From the NCBI RefSeq assembly GCF_028369105.1, contig NZ_JAQNDO010000001.1, positions 5,424,501 through 5,488,500 on the forward strand: 64,000 nucleotides of DNA, given 5' to 3'. The translations under genes were made by a program, and so were the position numbers. The notes beneath the pieces are model-generated. The model was given only the letters and a program-made list of their open reading frames with translations, had not been told where the DNA came from and did no database searches. Below, one piece after another: positions 36,702 through 44,855 of this stretch (its first letter is position 1; each line of letters begins with the position of its first letter). The stretch comes from Polyangium mundeleinium. Its GTDB lineage: Bacteria > Myxococcota_A > Polyangia > Polyangiales > Polyangiaceae.

Positions 36702-39221
36702 ATGAGAAGGAGATCGGTACAAGGTCGCTGGCTCGCCGCGGCGGGCATTTTCGCGCTCGCCCTGTCGGCGCTGGCCCAGGGGTGCGGCGACGGCTCGAAT
36801 ACGGGCGCGGGCGGCTCGGGGGCGGCGGGGGGCCCGGGCTCGGGCGGGCAGGGCGGGGATGGCGGGACGTTCACCGTCGGCGCGGCGCAGGGCGGCGGGT
36901 TCCCGGGGACGTGTGACCCGACGTGCGAGCCCACGACGCAGGTCTGCTCGCACGGCGTCTGCGTGCCCGTGACCGGCTGCACGAATGACGCGGATTGCAA
37001 GAACGACACGTATTGCGAGCCCATGCTCAAGCAATGCGTGCCGTGGGAGAGCGCGTCGCCGCCGAATGATCCGACGTGCATCAACGTCATCGCTGCTGGC
37101 CAGTTCTCGCCGCGCGTCAAATGCGAGTTCAGCAAGGCGCCCGACGGCGATCCGTTCCCGGGCCACGTCGACGTGCAGGGCACGCCGATCGTGACGAACT
37201 TCAACAAGCCCGCGGCCGCGGGCTCGCCGAGCATCGTCGCGGCGTTCACGCCGACCGTGATCGCCAATTACACCGAGGATGAGGGTGTGATCCGCGTGCT
37301 CAGTGGCAAGGATTGTTCGCTCGAGGCGAACCTCGGCGGCACCGACGTGGACGGCGACGGCGTGGCGGATTGGCTCGTCTCGTCGTCCTCGCTCGCGTCG
37401 GGCGATCTCGACGGCGACGGCGTGGCTGAAATCGTCGCGTACGGGGCGGACGGCTCGACGCTCGCGTTCACGAAAAAGTCCGGCGCCTGGGGATTGCTCT
37501 GGAAAGCTCCTTATCAGGCCGGCATCCCGGGAGGCCCCTGCGATTTCAACCTGCACCGCTGCCCCGTGGGCTGGGCCGGACCCTCCATTCACGACATCGA
37601 CGACGACGGCAAGCCCGAGATTCTCCGCGAGGGCGCCGTCCTCCGCGCCGACGGCTCGCTCGCGTCGGGCGCTCCGCCCCTCTATGCGAGTTACTCCGCG
37701 GGCCTCTTCTCCGTGGTGGCGAATCTCGATCAGGATCCGAACATCGAGTTCACGAACGGGCAATTCGTCTGGGAGTGGGCGGGCGGCGCGTGGGTGCAGG
37801 AGCCCGGCTTCCCGGGCGCGTCGGCGTCGGCGCCGGGGCACGTGGCCATCGCCGATTTCGGCGCGTACGGGGCCGGCGTGCCCGCGAAGAACCCCGAGAT
37901 CGTGGTCGTGCGGTCGAACCTCGTCATGATCTACGCGATCGACGGAACGCTCGTGCAGCCGCCGGTGGCCGTGCCCGGGGCGGGAGGCGGCGGTCCTCCC
38001 ACGGTCAGCGATTTCGACGGGGATGGTTTGCCCGAGGTCGCGGTCGCAGGGCAGGCGTTCTACACCATCTACGACCTCGATTGCGGCGCGTCCCCGCGGC
38101 CGGGTGGGCAATGCAGCCTCGCGACGTGTGATCTCGCGGGTGGAACGTGCCCCGCGGGTGGCTACATCCTCTGGTCGAAATCGACGCAGGACCTCTCGTC
38201 GAACGTCACGGGCTCGAGCGTCTTCGATTTCGAGGCCGACGGGTCGAGCGAGGTCGTCTACGGCGACGAGTGTTTCGTCCGCGTGTATGACGGGGACACG
38301 GGCGACGTCCTCTTCAGCCAGTATCGCTCGTCGTGCACCTGGTACGAAAACCCCATCATCGCCGACGTCGACGGCAATTTCCGTGCGGATCTCGTCACGC
38401 CGTCGAACAAGGCTTGCTCGCCCGACGGGACGGGCATCCCGTGCCAGACCCTCGACGCGAACGGCGCCGATCCGCAGTTCCCGGGCGTCCGCTGCCAGAA
38501 GGCGGCCGATTGCATCTCAGGCGTATGCGACACCGGGTTCTGCCGTTGCTCCGAGACGAAGCAATGCTGCGCGGCCCAGGACGACGCCGCCTGCATCGAG
38601 GAGGGGCTCCTTTGCGCGCCTCCGCCCGCCGGCACCCCCGGCACGGGCAATACGTGCCGCGCCGGCCACCCGCACGGCGTGTCCGGGATCCGCGTGTACT
38701 CGGACGCGAACGACAAATGGGTCCGCTCGCGGACGATCTGGAACCAGCACCCTTATGCCGTGACACACGTCAACGAGGATGGGACCATTCCCAAGACGAG
38801 CGCCTGGACGAACAACTGGGACGACCCCAAGCTCAACAACTTCCGCCAGAACGTGCCCGGAAACGCGAACGGCGCGGCCACGGGGGATCCCACGGCGGGC
38901 GCGAGCGCGCAATTCGCGTGCAGCGGCCAGGGCGCGGAGATCGGCGCTCCGATCTGCAACCGCGGCGCCGATCCCGTCGGCGCGGGGCTCTCGGTTGGCT
39001 TTTACGTCGGGCAGGCGAAGGTCTGCGAGGCGAAGACCACCGAAGTCCTGCAGCCCGGCGAATGCCGGCTCGTCTCCTGCAACTGGAGCATGCCGCCCAC
39101 GATCGAATCGCAGAAGGTGGACGTCACCGTCATTCCGAACGACGACGGCGCGTATGCCGAATGCAAACCCGGGAACAACCTCGGGACGATCGTCGGCGTG
39201 TTCTGCAAGCCGCCGGCTTGA
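36702..39221 (+). CDS. Secreted FG-GAP/VCBS-repeat lipoprotein
   Basis: 839 residues. ATG 36702 is chosen over ATG 36681 because AGGAGGG lies 6 nt upstream of it. Signal peptide with cysteine (LSALAQGC), a Gly/Ser spacer, then a Cys-rich EGF-like segment (CDPTCEPTTQVCSHGVCVP), and FG-GAP/VCBS repeats (GTDVDGDGVADWLV, GDLDGDGVAEIVAYG, IHDIDDDGKPEIL, VSDFDGDGLPEVAV) at about 200-560 that bind Ca2+ and fold into an integrin-like propeller. A second cysteine cluster is at about 600-660. It belongs to a family of surface lipoproteins abundant in myxobacteria; ligand unknown. A strong hairpin terminator follows. Confidence 0.83.
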   Translation: MRRRSVQGRWLAAAGIFALALSALAQGCGDGSNTGAGGSGAAGGPGSGGQGGDGGTFTVGAAQGGGFPGTCDPTCEPTTQVCSHGVCVPVTGCTNDADCKNDTYCEPMLKQCVPWESASPPNDPTCINVIAAGQFSPRVKCEFSKAPDGDPFPGHVDVQGTPIVTNFNKPAAAGSPSIVAAFTPTVIANYTEDEGVIRVLSGKDCSLEANLGGTDVDGDGVADWLVSSSSLASGDLDGDGVAEIVAYGADGSTLAFTKKSGAWGLLWKAPYQAGIPGGPCDFNLHRCPVGWAGPSIHDIDDDGKPEILREGAVLRADGSLASGAPPLYASYSAGLFSVVANLDQDPNIEFTNGQFVWEWAGGAWVQEPGFPGASASAPGHVAIADFGAYGAGVPAKNPEIVVVRSNLVMIYAIDGTLVQPPVAVPGAGGGGPPTVSDFDGDGLPEVAVAGQAFYTIYDLDCGASPRPGGQCSLATCDLAGGTCPAGGYILWSKSTQDLSSNVTGSSVFDFEADGSSEVVYGDECFVRVYDGDTGDVLFSQYRSSCTWYENPIIADVDGNFRADLVTPSNKACSPDGTGIPCQTLDANGADPQFPGVRCQKAADCISGVCDTGFCRCSETKQCCAAQDDAACIEEGLLCAPPPAGTPGTGNTCRAGHPHGVSGIRVYSDANDKWVRSRTIWNQHPYAVTHVNEDGTIPKTSAWTNNWDDPKLNNFRQNVPGNANGAATGDPTAGASAQFACSGQGAEIGAPICNRGADPVGAGLSVGFYVGQAKVCEAKTTEVLQPGECRLVSCNWSMPPTIESQKVDVTVIPNDDGAYAECKPGNNLGTIVGVFCKPPA

Positions 39222-39231
39222 GGCTCGGCCC

Positions 39232-39270
39232 GGCGGTCCCGCGCCCGTGCCCCCGGCGCGCGGGACCGCC
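39232..39270 (+). terminator. Strong hairpin terminator
   Basis: Arms GGCGGTCCCGCGC (39232-39244) and GCGCGGGACCGCC (39258-39270) pair perfectly over 13 bp around a 13-nt loop, 11 bp after the FG-GAP gene, followed by a pyrimidine-rich stretch (TGTTCTCCCTTCTC). Confidence 0.7.
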
Positions 39271-39380
39271 TGTTCTCCCTTCTCGCGAAATCCGACCGTT
39301 TGCACCGGTGCCCCCCACCGTGTCATCTTCGGAGCCATGTGCCGGTTCGACAGCGGTTCCACCCGAGCGGTCCTTTGAGC

Positions 39381-39815
39381 ATGCGCACGTGGCGGCAACG
39401 ACAAGGGGGGCGCTACCTGGGGGTGCTCATGAGCCTCTTGGGTGTGGGATGCGGGGGGAGCGCACAGGACACGCGGGTCCTCGCGTGGGTGCATGCGCAG
39501 AGCGTCGCGCCCCCATCCACGCGAGAGATGTCCCTCTCGGGCGATCTTGCCGGGGCGAGCGCGGATGCCCGGGTGCACGTGGCGCGGCTCGCCGATGGGC
39601 GCACTTGCATCCTCCTCAAGAAGTCCATTGGATGGAAGAGCAACTTCGAGGGGGTGCTCCTGTGTGACGCCCCCCTGCTTCCTGCCGAGATCGTAACGGC
39701 GTCGCCCGCTTCACCTGCCTACGTGAGCCTGACCGGGCACGTGGTGTTCGAGGAGCTGTATGTGCGAACCCAGCGCGACCCACGCACCTTCGACGTATAC
39801 TTCGATCTGAACTGA
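39381..39815 (+). CDS. Small hypothetical lipoprotein
   Basis: 144 residues from ATG 39381. A signal peptide with lipobox (LMSLLGVGC) is followed by a Gly/Ser start and a compact domain rich in beta-strand residues (VHVARLADGRTCILLKKSI; LTGHVVFEELYVR). No family recognised. Two later cysteines (RTC, LLC) could form a disulphide. Codon third positions are GC-rich, supporting a real gene. The array of 43-bp repeats begins 100 bp after its stop. Confidence 0.58.
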   Translation: MRTWRQRQGGRYLGVLMSLLGVGCGGSAQDTRVLAWVHAQSVAPPSTREMSLSGDLAGASADARVHVARLADGRTCILLKKSIGWKSNFEGVLLCDAPLLPAEIVTASPASPAYVSLTGHVVFEELYVRTQRDPRTFDVYFDLN

Positions 39816-39915
39816 CCCTCCCGCTGCTGCTCCCGAGGCGCGGCCTTTCCCTTCCTCAAAAGCGATACAAACTGACCGGCCCCCCTGACGTGGTGGGATC
39901 CGCGGTACGTTCGTT

Positions 39916-40260
39916 ATGGGGGCTCCCCATGACGGCACCCGAGCGCCGGGGCCAGGCGATGGGGCCTCCCCAAAGACCACCCCGAGCGCCGGGACCAGGC
40001 GATGGGCGCTCCCCATGACGGATGCAGACCGCCGGGACCAGGTGATGGGGCGTCCCCATGACGGCACCCGAGCGTCCGGACCAGGTAATGGGACCTCCCC
40101 AAAGAGCACCCCGAGCGTCCGGACCAGGCGATGGGGCGTCCCCATGACGGCACTCGAGCGCCGGGACCAGGTGATGGGGCCTCCCCAATGACGGCACCCG
40201 AGTGTCCGGACCAGGCGATGGAGCCTCCCCATGCCGGCACCCGAGCGTCCGGACCAGGCG
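39916..40260. repeat. Array of eight 43-bp palindromic units
   Basis: Eight head-to-tail units, seven of 43 bp and one of 44 bp, start at 39916, 39959, 40002, 40045, 40088, 40131, 40174 and 40218, with a degenerate ninth start at 40261. Each contains a short inverted repeat (ATGGGG-nn-CCCCAT form), a GACGGCACCCGAG block and a CCGGGACCAG block. Units 2 and 5 share the variant AAAGA(C/G)CACC. The unit length is not a multiple of three, so it is not a peptide repeat; there are no unique spacers, so it is not a CRISPR. Confidence 0.9.
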
Positions 40261-40273
40261 TTGGGGCTTTCCC

Positions 40274-40310
40274 GCTCCAAAATGGAGCACCCAGCGCTCC
40301 ATTTTGGAGC
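40274..40310. repeat. 15-bp perfect inverted repeat at array end
   Basis: GCTCCAAAATGGAGC (40274-40288) and its exact complement (40296-40310) with a 7-nt loop. Each arm is itself nearly palindromic, so the site can form either one long or two short hairpins. AT-rich compared with its surroundings. Confidence 0.8.
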
Positions 40311-40440
40311 ACCTCGCCGGTCCCGTCGCGTCGGGGCCAGCGAGAAGTGTACCACAGCCAACGGTCTCAAGGGTGAAGATGGCCCGTAGGCAGCGGATCC
40401 GGTGGAAGACGGCCTGGAATGGGGGCTGCGATTCTGGCGG

Positions 40441-40480
40441 AACGGGCGGACCGACCTGAAGGGAGGACGGCCCGCCCGTT
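40441..40480 (-). terminator. Hairpin downstream of four-helix-bundle gene
   Basis: Arms AACGGGCGG (40441-40449) and CCGCCCGTT (40472-40480) pair over 9 bp, immediately after the stop of the minus-strand gene; loop of 22 nt. Possible terminator. Confidence 0.35.
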
Positions 40481-40483
40481 GTA

Positions 40484-40813
40484 TTACGATGCGCGGCGGT
40501 AGACGAGGCGTCCGAGGGTGGCGATGACGTGGTCCATTCGGTCCAGCGCCTGCGCGTCGACGGCGCCGATGTACCGCATGGCCTGGGCGACCTGGACGCA
40601 GGCCAGCACCTCCCGAGCCGATCCCAATGCGGTCTGATAGCGCTGCCGCTTGTGCCCGGCCGTGTTCCCGGCTCCTTCCGCCACATTCAGCGCGACGCTA
40701 TGCATGGCCCTGCGCAGTTGCCGACCGAGATCGGAATCCCGTCGTTCAATCCTCTCTGCAATGCCCGCCGCGTCCCCGGCCATCGCCAAAACCACGTCGT
40801 AAATCCTCAGCAT
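40484..40813 (-). CDS. Four-helix-bundle protein (23S rRNA intervening-sequence type)
   Basis: 109 residues from ATG 40813, with GGAGG 6 nt upstream. The sequence LRIYDVVLAMAGDAAGIAERIERRD, LGRQLRRAMHSVALNVAEGAGN and the Ala/Arg-rich later helices match the small S23/IVP four-helix-bundle family (typical length 110-125). The signature S-x-x-x-N-(I/V)-A-E-G is present as SVALNVAEG. These proteins were first found in rRNA intervening sequences and related folds include the Avd accessory protein of diversity-generating retroelements; no reverse transcriptase is in the window. They bind nucleic acid through a basic surface; precise function here unknown. Bordered by a palindromic array on one side and an inverted repeat on the other. 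Confidence 0.85.
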   Translation of the reverse strand: MLRIYDVVLAMAGDAAGIAERIERRDSDLGRQLRRAMHSVALNVAEGAGNTAGHKRQRYQTALGSAREVLACVQVAQAMRYIGAVDAQALDRMDHVIATLGRLVYRRAS

Positions 40814-40871
40814 AAAGAACCTCCGCCCGACGACCCAATCGCCGGGACCCCGCCCCCCACCGTCGCGCGCA

Positions 40872-40965
40872 GGCCTCTTCAAGGCTGCGCAGCACCGCGC
40901 GGAGCCGCGCGGAGCAGCACGCAGTGCTGCGAGCACGGCGAGCACGGCAAGGCCTTGAAGAGGCC
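40872..40965. repeat. 14-bp inverted repeat with 66-bp spacer
   Basis: GGCCTCTTCAAGGC (40872-40885) and its exact complement (40952-40965) lie upstream of the four-helix-bundle gene. The spacer has internal GCACGCAGTGCTGC-type symmetry. A long hairpin or the ends of a small element are possible. Confidence 0.6.
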
Positions 40966-41004
40966 GAGCACGACGGTACGCTCGCCGTCCCCGAGCGGGC
41001 TCCC

Positions 41005-41094
41005 CCGCTCCCGCTCCCGCCTGCGCTTCCGCTCCCGCTCCCGCCTGCGCTTCCGCTCCCGCTCCCGCCTGCGCTTCCGCTCCCGCTCCCGCGC
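41005..41094. repeat. 24-bp tandem repeat, about 3.5 copies
   Basis: The unit CGCTCCCGCTCCCGCCTGCG + CTTC is repeated head to tail, nearly identical between copies, and ends 11 bp before the stop of the M61-like gene. It is strongly strand-asymmetric (pyrimidines on plus). Its open frames are low-complexity Arg/Ser/Pro and are not considered genes. Confidence 0.75.
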
Positions 41095-41105
41095 CCGCCC
41101 CCGCC

Positions 41106-42857
41106 TCAGCGCCCCTTCGGCGCGTCGCAGCTCGCGGGGGCCTTCGGGCCAAACGCAAACGAGAACCCATCCACGTTTTCGCCCCGCGGCAACCACCGCA
41201 CCTTCGTGAGCTTGCCGCCGCGGTCGACCTCGATCTCCACGGGACGATCGACCGTCCCGTCCCCGAGATCCGCCGCCGTGATGCGCTCCCCCTCCTTGAG
41301 CCCCGCCTTCGCCGCCGCCGATTTCGGCGACAGGCCGCGCACCTTCTTTTCGGTCGCGGACGCGGCATCAAACCCGAGCTCGTACCGCGGCACCTTTTTC
41401 TTCACCTTTACGAAGCACGGCCCGAACGCGTCGTCCGGCACCTCGGCGGCGCCTCCTTTGCCGATCACTGCGGCGAAACGCGTCTCGCCCTCGGCGCCGA
41501 GCTCCTTCGTGATCGCCTCGCGCAGCGCGGCTTCCGGCACGCGGCGCGGCAGTGCCGCCTGGGTTTCGCCTTCACCTGCCTTCGGCGCGACCTCGCGCGC
41601 CACGTCAGCGAGCGAGCGTTTCCCCCCGCTCTTCGCACGAATGCGCGCGTCGAGCTCGGCGGCGAACAACATGCCTCGATCCTCCGCGCGCACCTCGGCC
41701 GACGAAAAATACCGCATCGCCCGCGCGTCGACCTCGGCGAGCACGTCGCGCGCTGTCACGAGCTCCGCCCGGCGCAAAGCGTCGACCGCGAAATACGAGA
41801 CGAATCCCTCGTCGAACCAGCCGGCCACCGAATACCCGAGGCTCGCCCGCGCCATGGCCTTTGCCAGCACGCGTTTTTCCGGCCAACCGAACGTGAGCCC
41901 CTCGTCGCCGACCGCGATCGCGCTCCGCCCCGCGACGGAGGCGTCGAAGCGGCGCCCGGCGCTCCCGCTCGATCGCAGGAAAAGTTCAAAATGGCCGAGC
42001 GGCGCGTCGGCGAGCGGGCGCACCGAGACCCAGGCCCGGCTCGCCCAGGCCCCCGCGTCGAGCACGTCGAACACGCCGCGCCCGAGCGAGGTCACCGCGA
42101 ACGAGGCGCCTTCGCCCTCGCGCGTCGCCGGTCGTTCGAGCGTCACGCGATGCAAGGGCCCCGCGGCCCACGTGGCGCCCGCGAGCGCCGTCGGCGAGCC
42201 GCTGACCTCGACGTCGCCCGCGCCGAGCGACGACGCGCCGGTCGCGCCGTCGCCGAGCCCCGCCACGTCCCAGCGCACGCGCATCACGTGGGGCTCGGTC
42301 GTCTCCGGCACGAGCAAAAACGCGCGCCCGGTCCCGAGGAAACCACCCGCGGACGCCGAGAGCGTCGCTGTGGCCTGCGCGGCCGCGAGCTTTCGCGTGT
42401 AGCTCACGGTCACGGGGCCACGCGCGCGACGCTCGGCGCGCCACGCGGTGGGCGCGAGGGTCGCGTCGCTCCCGTCGCCTTCGTCCCGCACGAGCGCGAG
42501 GGATCCTTCGGCGTCACGCGCGGTGAGCTCGTCGATGTCCTCGACCCGCGCGTCGTCGAGCCGGAACACGAGCGGCCGCGCCTCGCCGAAGTCCACGGGC
42601 GGCACGGAGAAGCGCATCGACACGTCGATCGCGACGACCTCGCTCCCTCCGTCGCGCGTCGGCGCGAGGCGCACTTCGAGCGTGCGCGGCGTGTTCTCGG
42701 CCTTCGGCGGCGTCGTGGCCGCGGGGGTTGTGCTCTTCGCGGGCGGCGGACAGGGGCTTTCAGCGATCAGCGGCTCGGACGCGCACGCGGCGAGGCACGA
42801 GGCGAGGGCGAGCGCGACGAGCACCGGTGCCGAGAGGGAGGGGCGGGGGAGACGCAC
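41106..42857 (-). CDS. M61-like (glycyl aminopeptidase-related) lipoprotein lacking the zinc motif
   Basis: 583 residues from GTG 42857. Signal peptide with lipobox (ASCLAAC). The central part follows the M61 scheme, ending in WFDEGFVSYFAVDALRRAEL, the counterpart of the M61 W-L-x-E-G-F-T-S-Y-Y region, and the C-terminus has a PDZ domain (about 500-575, VRGLSPKSAAAKAGLKEGERITA). The HExxH zinc helix expected about 30 residues before WFDEG reads EKRVLAKAMARAS, without the histidines. So it is probably a catalytically inactive, surface-bound relative. A TATCCT box lies 10 nt before the start. Confidence 0.72.
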   Translation of the reverse strand: MRLPRPSLSAPVLVALALASCLAACASEPLIAESPCPPPAKSTTPAATTPPKAENTPRTLEVRLAPTRDGGSEVVAIDVSMRFSVPPVDFGEARPLVFRLDDARVEDIDELTARDAEGSLALVRDEGDGSDATLAPTAWRAERRARGPVTVSYTRKLAAAQATATLSASAGGFLGTGRAFLLVPETTEPHVMRVRWDVAGLGDGATGASSLGAGDVEVSGSPTALAGATWAAGPLHRVTLERPATREGEGASFAVTSLGRGVFDVLDAGAWASRAWVSVRPLADAPLGHFELFLRSSGSAGRRFDASVAGRSAIAVGDEGLTFGWPEKRVLAKAMARASLGYSVAGWFDEGFVSYFAVDALRRAELVTARDVLAEVDARAMRYFSSAEVRAEDRGMLFAAELDARIRAKSGGKRSLADVAREVAPKAGEGETQAALPRRVPEAALREAITKELGAEGETRFAAVIGKGGAAEVPDDAFGPCFVKVKKKVPRYELGFDAASATEKKVRGLSPKSAAAKAGLKEGERITAADLGDGTVDRPVEIEVDRGGKLTKVRWLPRGENVDGFSFAFGPKAPASCDAPKGR

Positions 42858-42867
42858 GGTGCGCGCG

Positions 42868-42873
42868 AGGATA
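42868..42873 (-). promoter_or_regulatory. TANNNT box (TATCCT) 10 nt before the M61-like start
   Basis: On the minus strand TATCCT is followed by 10 nt and GTG 42857; no Shine-Dalgarno sequence. Confidence 0.3.
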
Positions 42874-42903
42874 CTGCCTCGGCGCGCGCGCTTGCACGCG
42901 GAT

Positions 42904-43590
42904 TCAGAAGCCGAGGGGGTCGTTCGTCGAGAGGAAGTACGTGTGCTTCGCGGTGGTCTTTGCCCCGTCGAAGGGGCGGAACGTGAGGCTCCGGTAGGCC
43001 TTCGCGACGCAGCGCTCGAAGTCCGCGCTCCACCAGGGCTTCATGCCGACCGACATGGGGCTCAAGCTCACCCGACCGACCTTGCCCTCGGGCTCGACCT
43101 CGAAGACCACCGAGAGAAACCCCTTCGCGTCGGGCTGTTTCTTTCGCTCCTCGACGTGACAGGCCCGCACCTCGGGGCGCATGCGGTCGTTCGACTGCGT
43201 GATCGCGCTCTCCCCGGTGTCGCTGTCCGTGGCCTTGCCCTCGACGCTCGGGGTCGGGGGGTGGGCGGCGGGGTCGTCCGCGAGGGCCAGCGCGGGGGGC
43301 GGGGGAGGGCACGAGGGGCAGTTGACGTACGAGGGCGACGGTCCGAACGCGCCGAGGAAGATCAGGCCACCGAGGCACGCGACGGCGACGTGGGTGAACA
43401 CGAGGAGCGTGATCCAGACGCCGCGCGATTTCGGGGGCTTGGCGCCGGTTTGTCGCAGCCGCGTGTTCTCGGCGGTTTGCTCGGCGAGCTCCGCCTCCCG
43501 CGCCCGGAGCGACGCCTCGCGCTCGGCGAGCTTCGCTTCGAGCGTCTCGATGCGCATCCGCGCGGCGTCGAGGTTGTTCCGGTACTCCAT
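42904..43590 (-). CDS. Membrane protein with coiled coil and TonB/AgmX-like C-terminal domain
   Basis: 228 residues. An N-terminal coiled coil (ARMRIETLEAKLAEREASLRAREAELAEQ), a single membrane helix (VWITLLVFTHVAVACLGGLIFLG, about 60-82), a Pro-rich stretch, and a C-terminal domain at about 130-225 with a conserved Cys pair (VRACHVEE, FERCVAKA) and the energy-transducer-like signature FLSVVFEVEPEGKVGRVSL ... LTFRPF. Such C-terminal domains occur in myxobacterial AgmX/TonB-type proteins. It starts 4 bp after the stop of the mepA gene, so the two are almost certainly co-transcribed; a role in murein or motility-complex assembly is inferred. Confidence 0.72.
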   Translation of the reverse strand: MEYRNNLDAARMRIETLEAKLAEREASLRAREAELAEQTAENTRLRQTGAKPPKSRGVWITLLVFTHVAVACLGGLIFLGAFGPSPSYVNCPSCPPPPPALALADDPAAHPPTPSVEGKATDSDTGESAITQSNDRMRPEVRACHVEERKKQPDAKGFLSVVFEVEPEGKVGRVSLSPMSVGMKPWWSADFERCVAKAYRSLTFRPFDGAKTTAKHTYFLSTNDPLGF

Positions 43591-43594
43591 GGCG

Positions 43595-44842
43595 CTACCG
43601 CCCGTGCGCCGTCGGCCCGCGCGTCGCGCCCGCGGCAGCGCGCGGCGGCGGGGCCGCGCGCCGCTTCGAGACGGCCGGCGCCTTCGGCGGGGCCGGGGGC
43701 TTCGGCACCGGGATCCGGTACGTCCGGCCCATCTTGATGTCGATGGTCCTGAGCCCGTTCGCCCCCTGGATCGCCTCGACGGTCGTCCCGTACCGGCGGG
43801 CCAGGATCTGCAGTGTGTCGCCGCTCCGGGCCTTGTGCATCACGACCGCGTCGGCCACGTGCGGCGGCGCGATCTTTTCCCGCCTGAGGAACGACCCCGC
43901 GCGGCGCCCGAGCTCCTGCGCGACCGGGCTCACGAAGCGCACGTGCAGGTGGTTGCCGTGCCCGCGCGCGTGTCGCACGACGGGCCGCGGGTGTTTTCCG
44001 CGGACCTGGAAGACCTGATCCAGCCAGGCCTCGTCCTCGCCCAAACGCCGCGCGTGGGCCACGAGCAGGCGCTGCACGGCCGTGTCGATGAGCACGAGCT
44101 CCACGTCGGTCTCGCTCACGATGGTCTTCACCAGGGCGAACGTGCGTTCGATGTCGAGGTTTGCCTCGGTCGCTCGGACGAACGTGGTCTTGGGCGGGTT
44201 GTGGTAGTAGCCGAGGTCCACGTCGCGGCCCGACTGGTGGCTCCGGTGGGGCGAGAGATGACCGCCCTTCTTGCTGCTGATGTGCCCGATGGCGAGGGGC
44301 GGGGCGCCCGGGTGCTCGGCCGCGACCTTCTCGATGCTGCGCGCGATCCCGTCGACGGTCTCCTGCGTGCCCCATGCGCACGAGGGATCCTGCACGATCC
44401 ACTTCTCGCTCTTCGGCATCTGCACGCCGTTCACGAGCGCGCCCGCGTTCGTCGCGCCGAGCGAGAGCGGCCCCACGGAGGCGGGATCGCTGCGGTAGCG
44501 CGCTTCGAGCTGGGTCACGCTGAGCGCCAGCAAGGGCGACGGAGGCTTGGGCGGCGGCGGCTTCGGGGTCGCGGCGGCGGCTTCGGTCTCGGGGCCTTCC
44601 GCTTCGGCGGCTTCCGCTTCGTCGTCGTCCGGCCCCTCCTCGTCGTCGTCGTCGTCGTGGTCCGCGGCGGGCTCGTTCGTCGCGGCGGGCATGGCGCTCG
44701 GCGCAGGCTTGGGCGCCGTGGCTTGCACTGGCTGCACGAGGATCGGCGCGCGCCCACCCGTCTTCGGGCCTGCTTCCGCGGGCGCGGTGGCCGCGCAGCC
44801 GGGGAAGACCAGGAAAATGAGCCCGAAGAACCACCGCCGCAT
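43595..44842 (-). CDS. mepA: Penicillin-insensitive murein endopeptidase (MepA type) with LysM
   Basis: 415 residues. A signal peptide with possible lipobox (LVFPGC), a disordered Ala/Pro/Asp/Glu region of about 90 residues including a poly-Asp run, then the M74 peptidase domain at about 120-325 with both zinc motifs: GHLSPHRSHQSGRDVDLGYY (H-x6-D type) and HGNHLHVRF. A C-terminal LysM module (about 335-385, HKARSGDTLQILARRYGTTV) binds peptidoglycan. Family enzymes cleave D-Ala-mDAP cross-links in the periplasm. The added acidic linker and LysM are not in E. coli MepA. A TAGAGT box is 7 nt before the ATG. Confidence 0.9.
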   Translation of the reverse strand: MRRWFFGLIFLVFPGCAATAPAEAGPKTGGRAPILVQPVQATAPKPAPSAMPAATNEPAADHDDDDDEEGPDDDEAEAAEAEGPETEAAAATPKPPPPKPPSPLLALSVTQLEARYRSDPASVGPLSLGATNAGALVNGVQMPKSEKWIVQDPSCAWGTQETVDGIARSIEKVAAEHPGAPPLAIGHISSKKGGHLSPHRSHQSGRDVDLGYYHNPPKTTFVRATEANLDIERTFALVKTIVSETDVELVLIDTAVQRLLVAHARRLGEDEAWLDQVFQVRGKHPRPVVRHARGHGNHLHVRFVSPVAQELGRRAGSFLRREKIAPPHVADAVVMHKARSGDTLQILARRYGTTVEAIQGANGLRTIDIKMGRTYRIPVPKPPAPPKAPAVSKRRAAPPPRAAAGATRGPTAHGR

Positions 44843-44849
44843 CGAGACG

Positions 44850-44855
44850 ACTCTA
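44850..44855 (-). promoter_or_regulatory. TANNNT box (TAGAGT) 7 nt before the mepA start
   Basis: Read on the minus strand TAGAGT, then CGTCTCG, then ATG 44842; no Shine-Dalgarno sequence. Confidence 0.4.

Noticed and set aside
32466-38111. Very long minus-strand open frame (about 1880 codons)
   Set aside because: Antisense to the FEN, flavoprotein and FG-GAP genes; Arg/Glu/His-rich translation without motifs, the usual shadow of high-GC coding sequence.
39916-40260. Possible CRISPR array
   Set aside because: The units are contiguous without unique spacers and there are no cas genes in the window.
40924-42402. Plus-strand open frame with Pro/Leu repeats
   Set aside because: Generated by the 24-bp repeat and by antisense reading of the M61-like gene.
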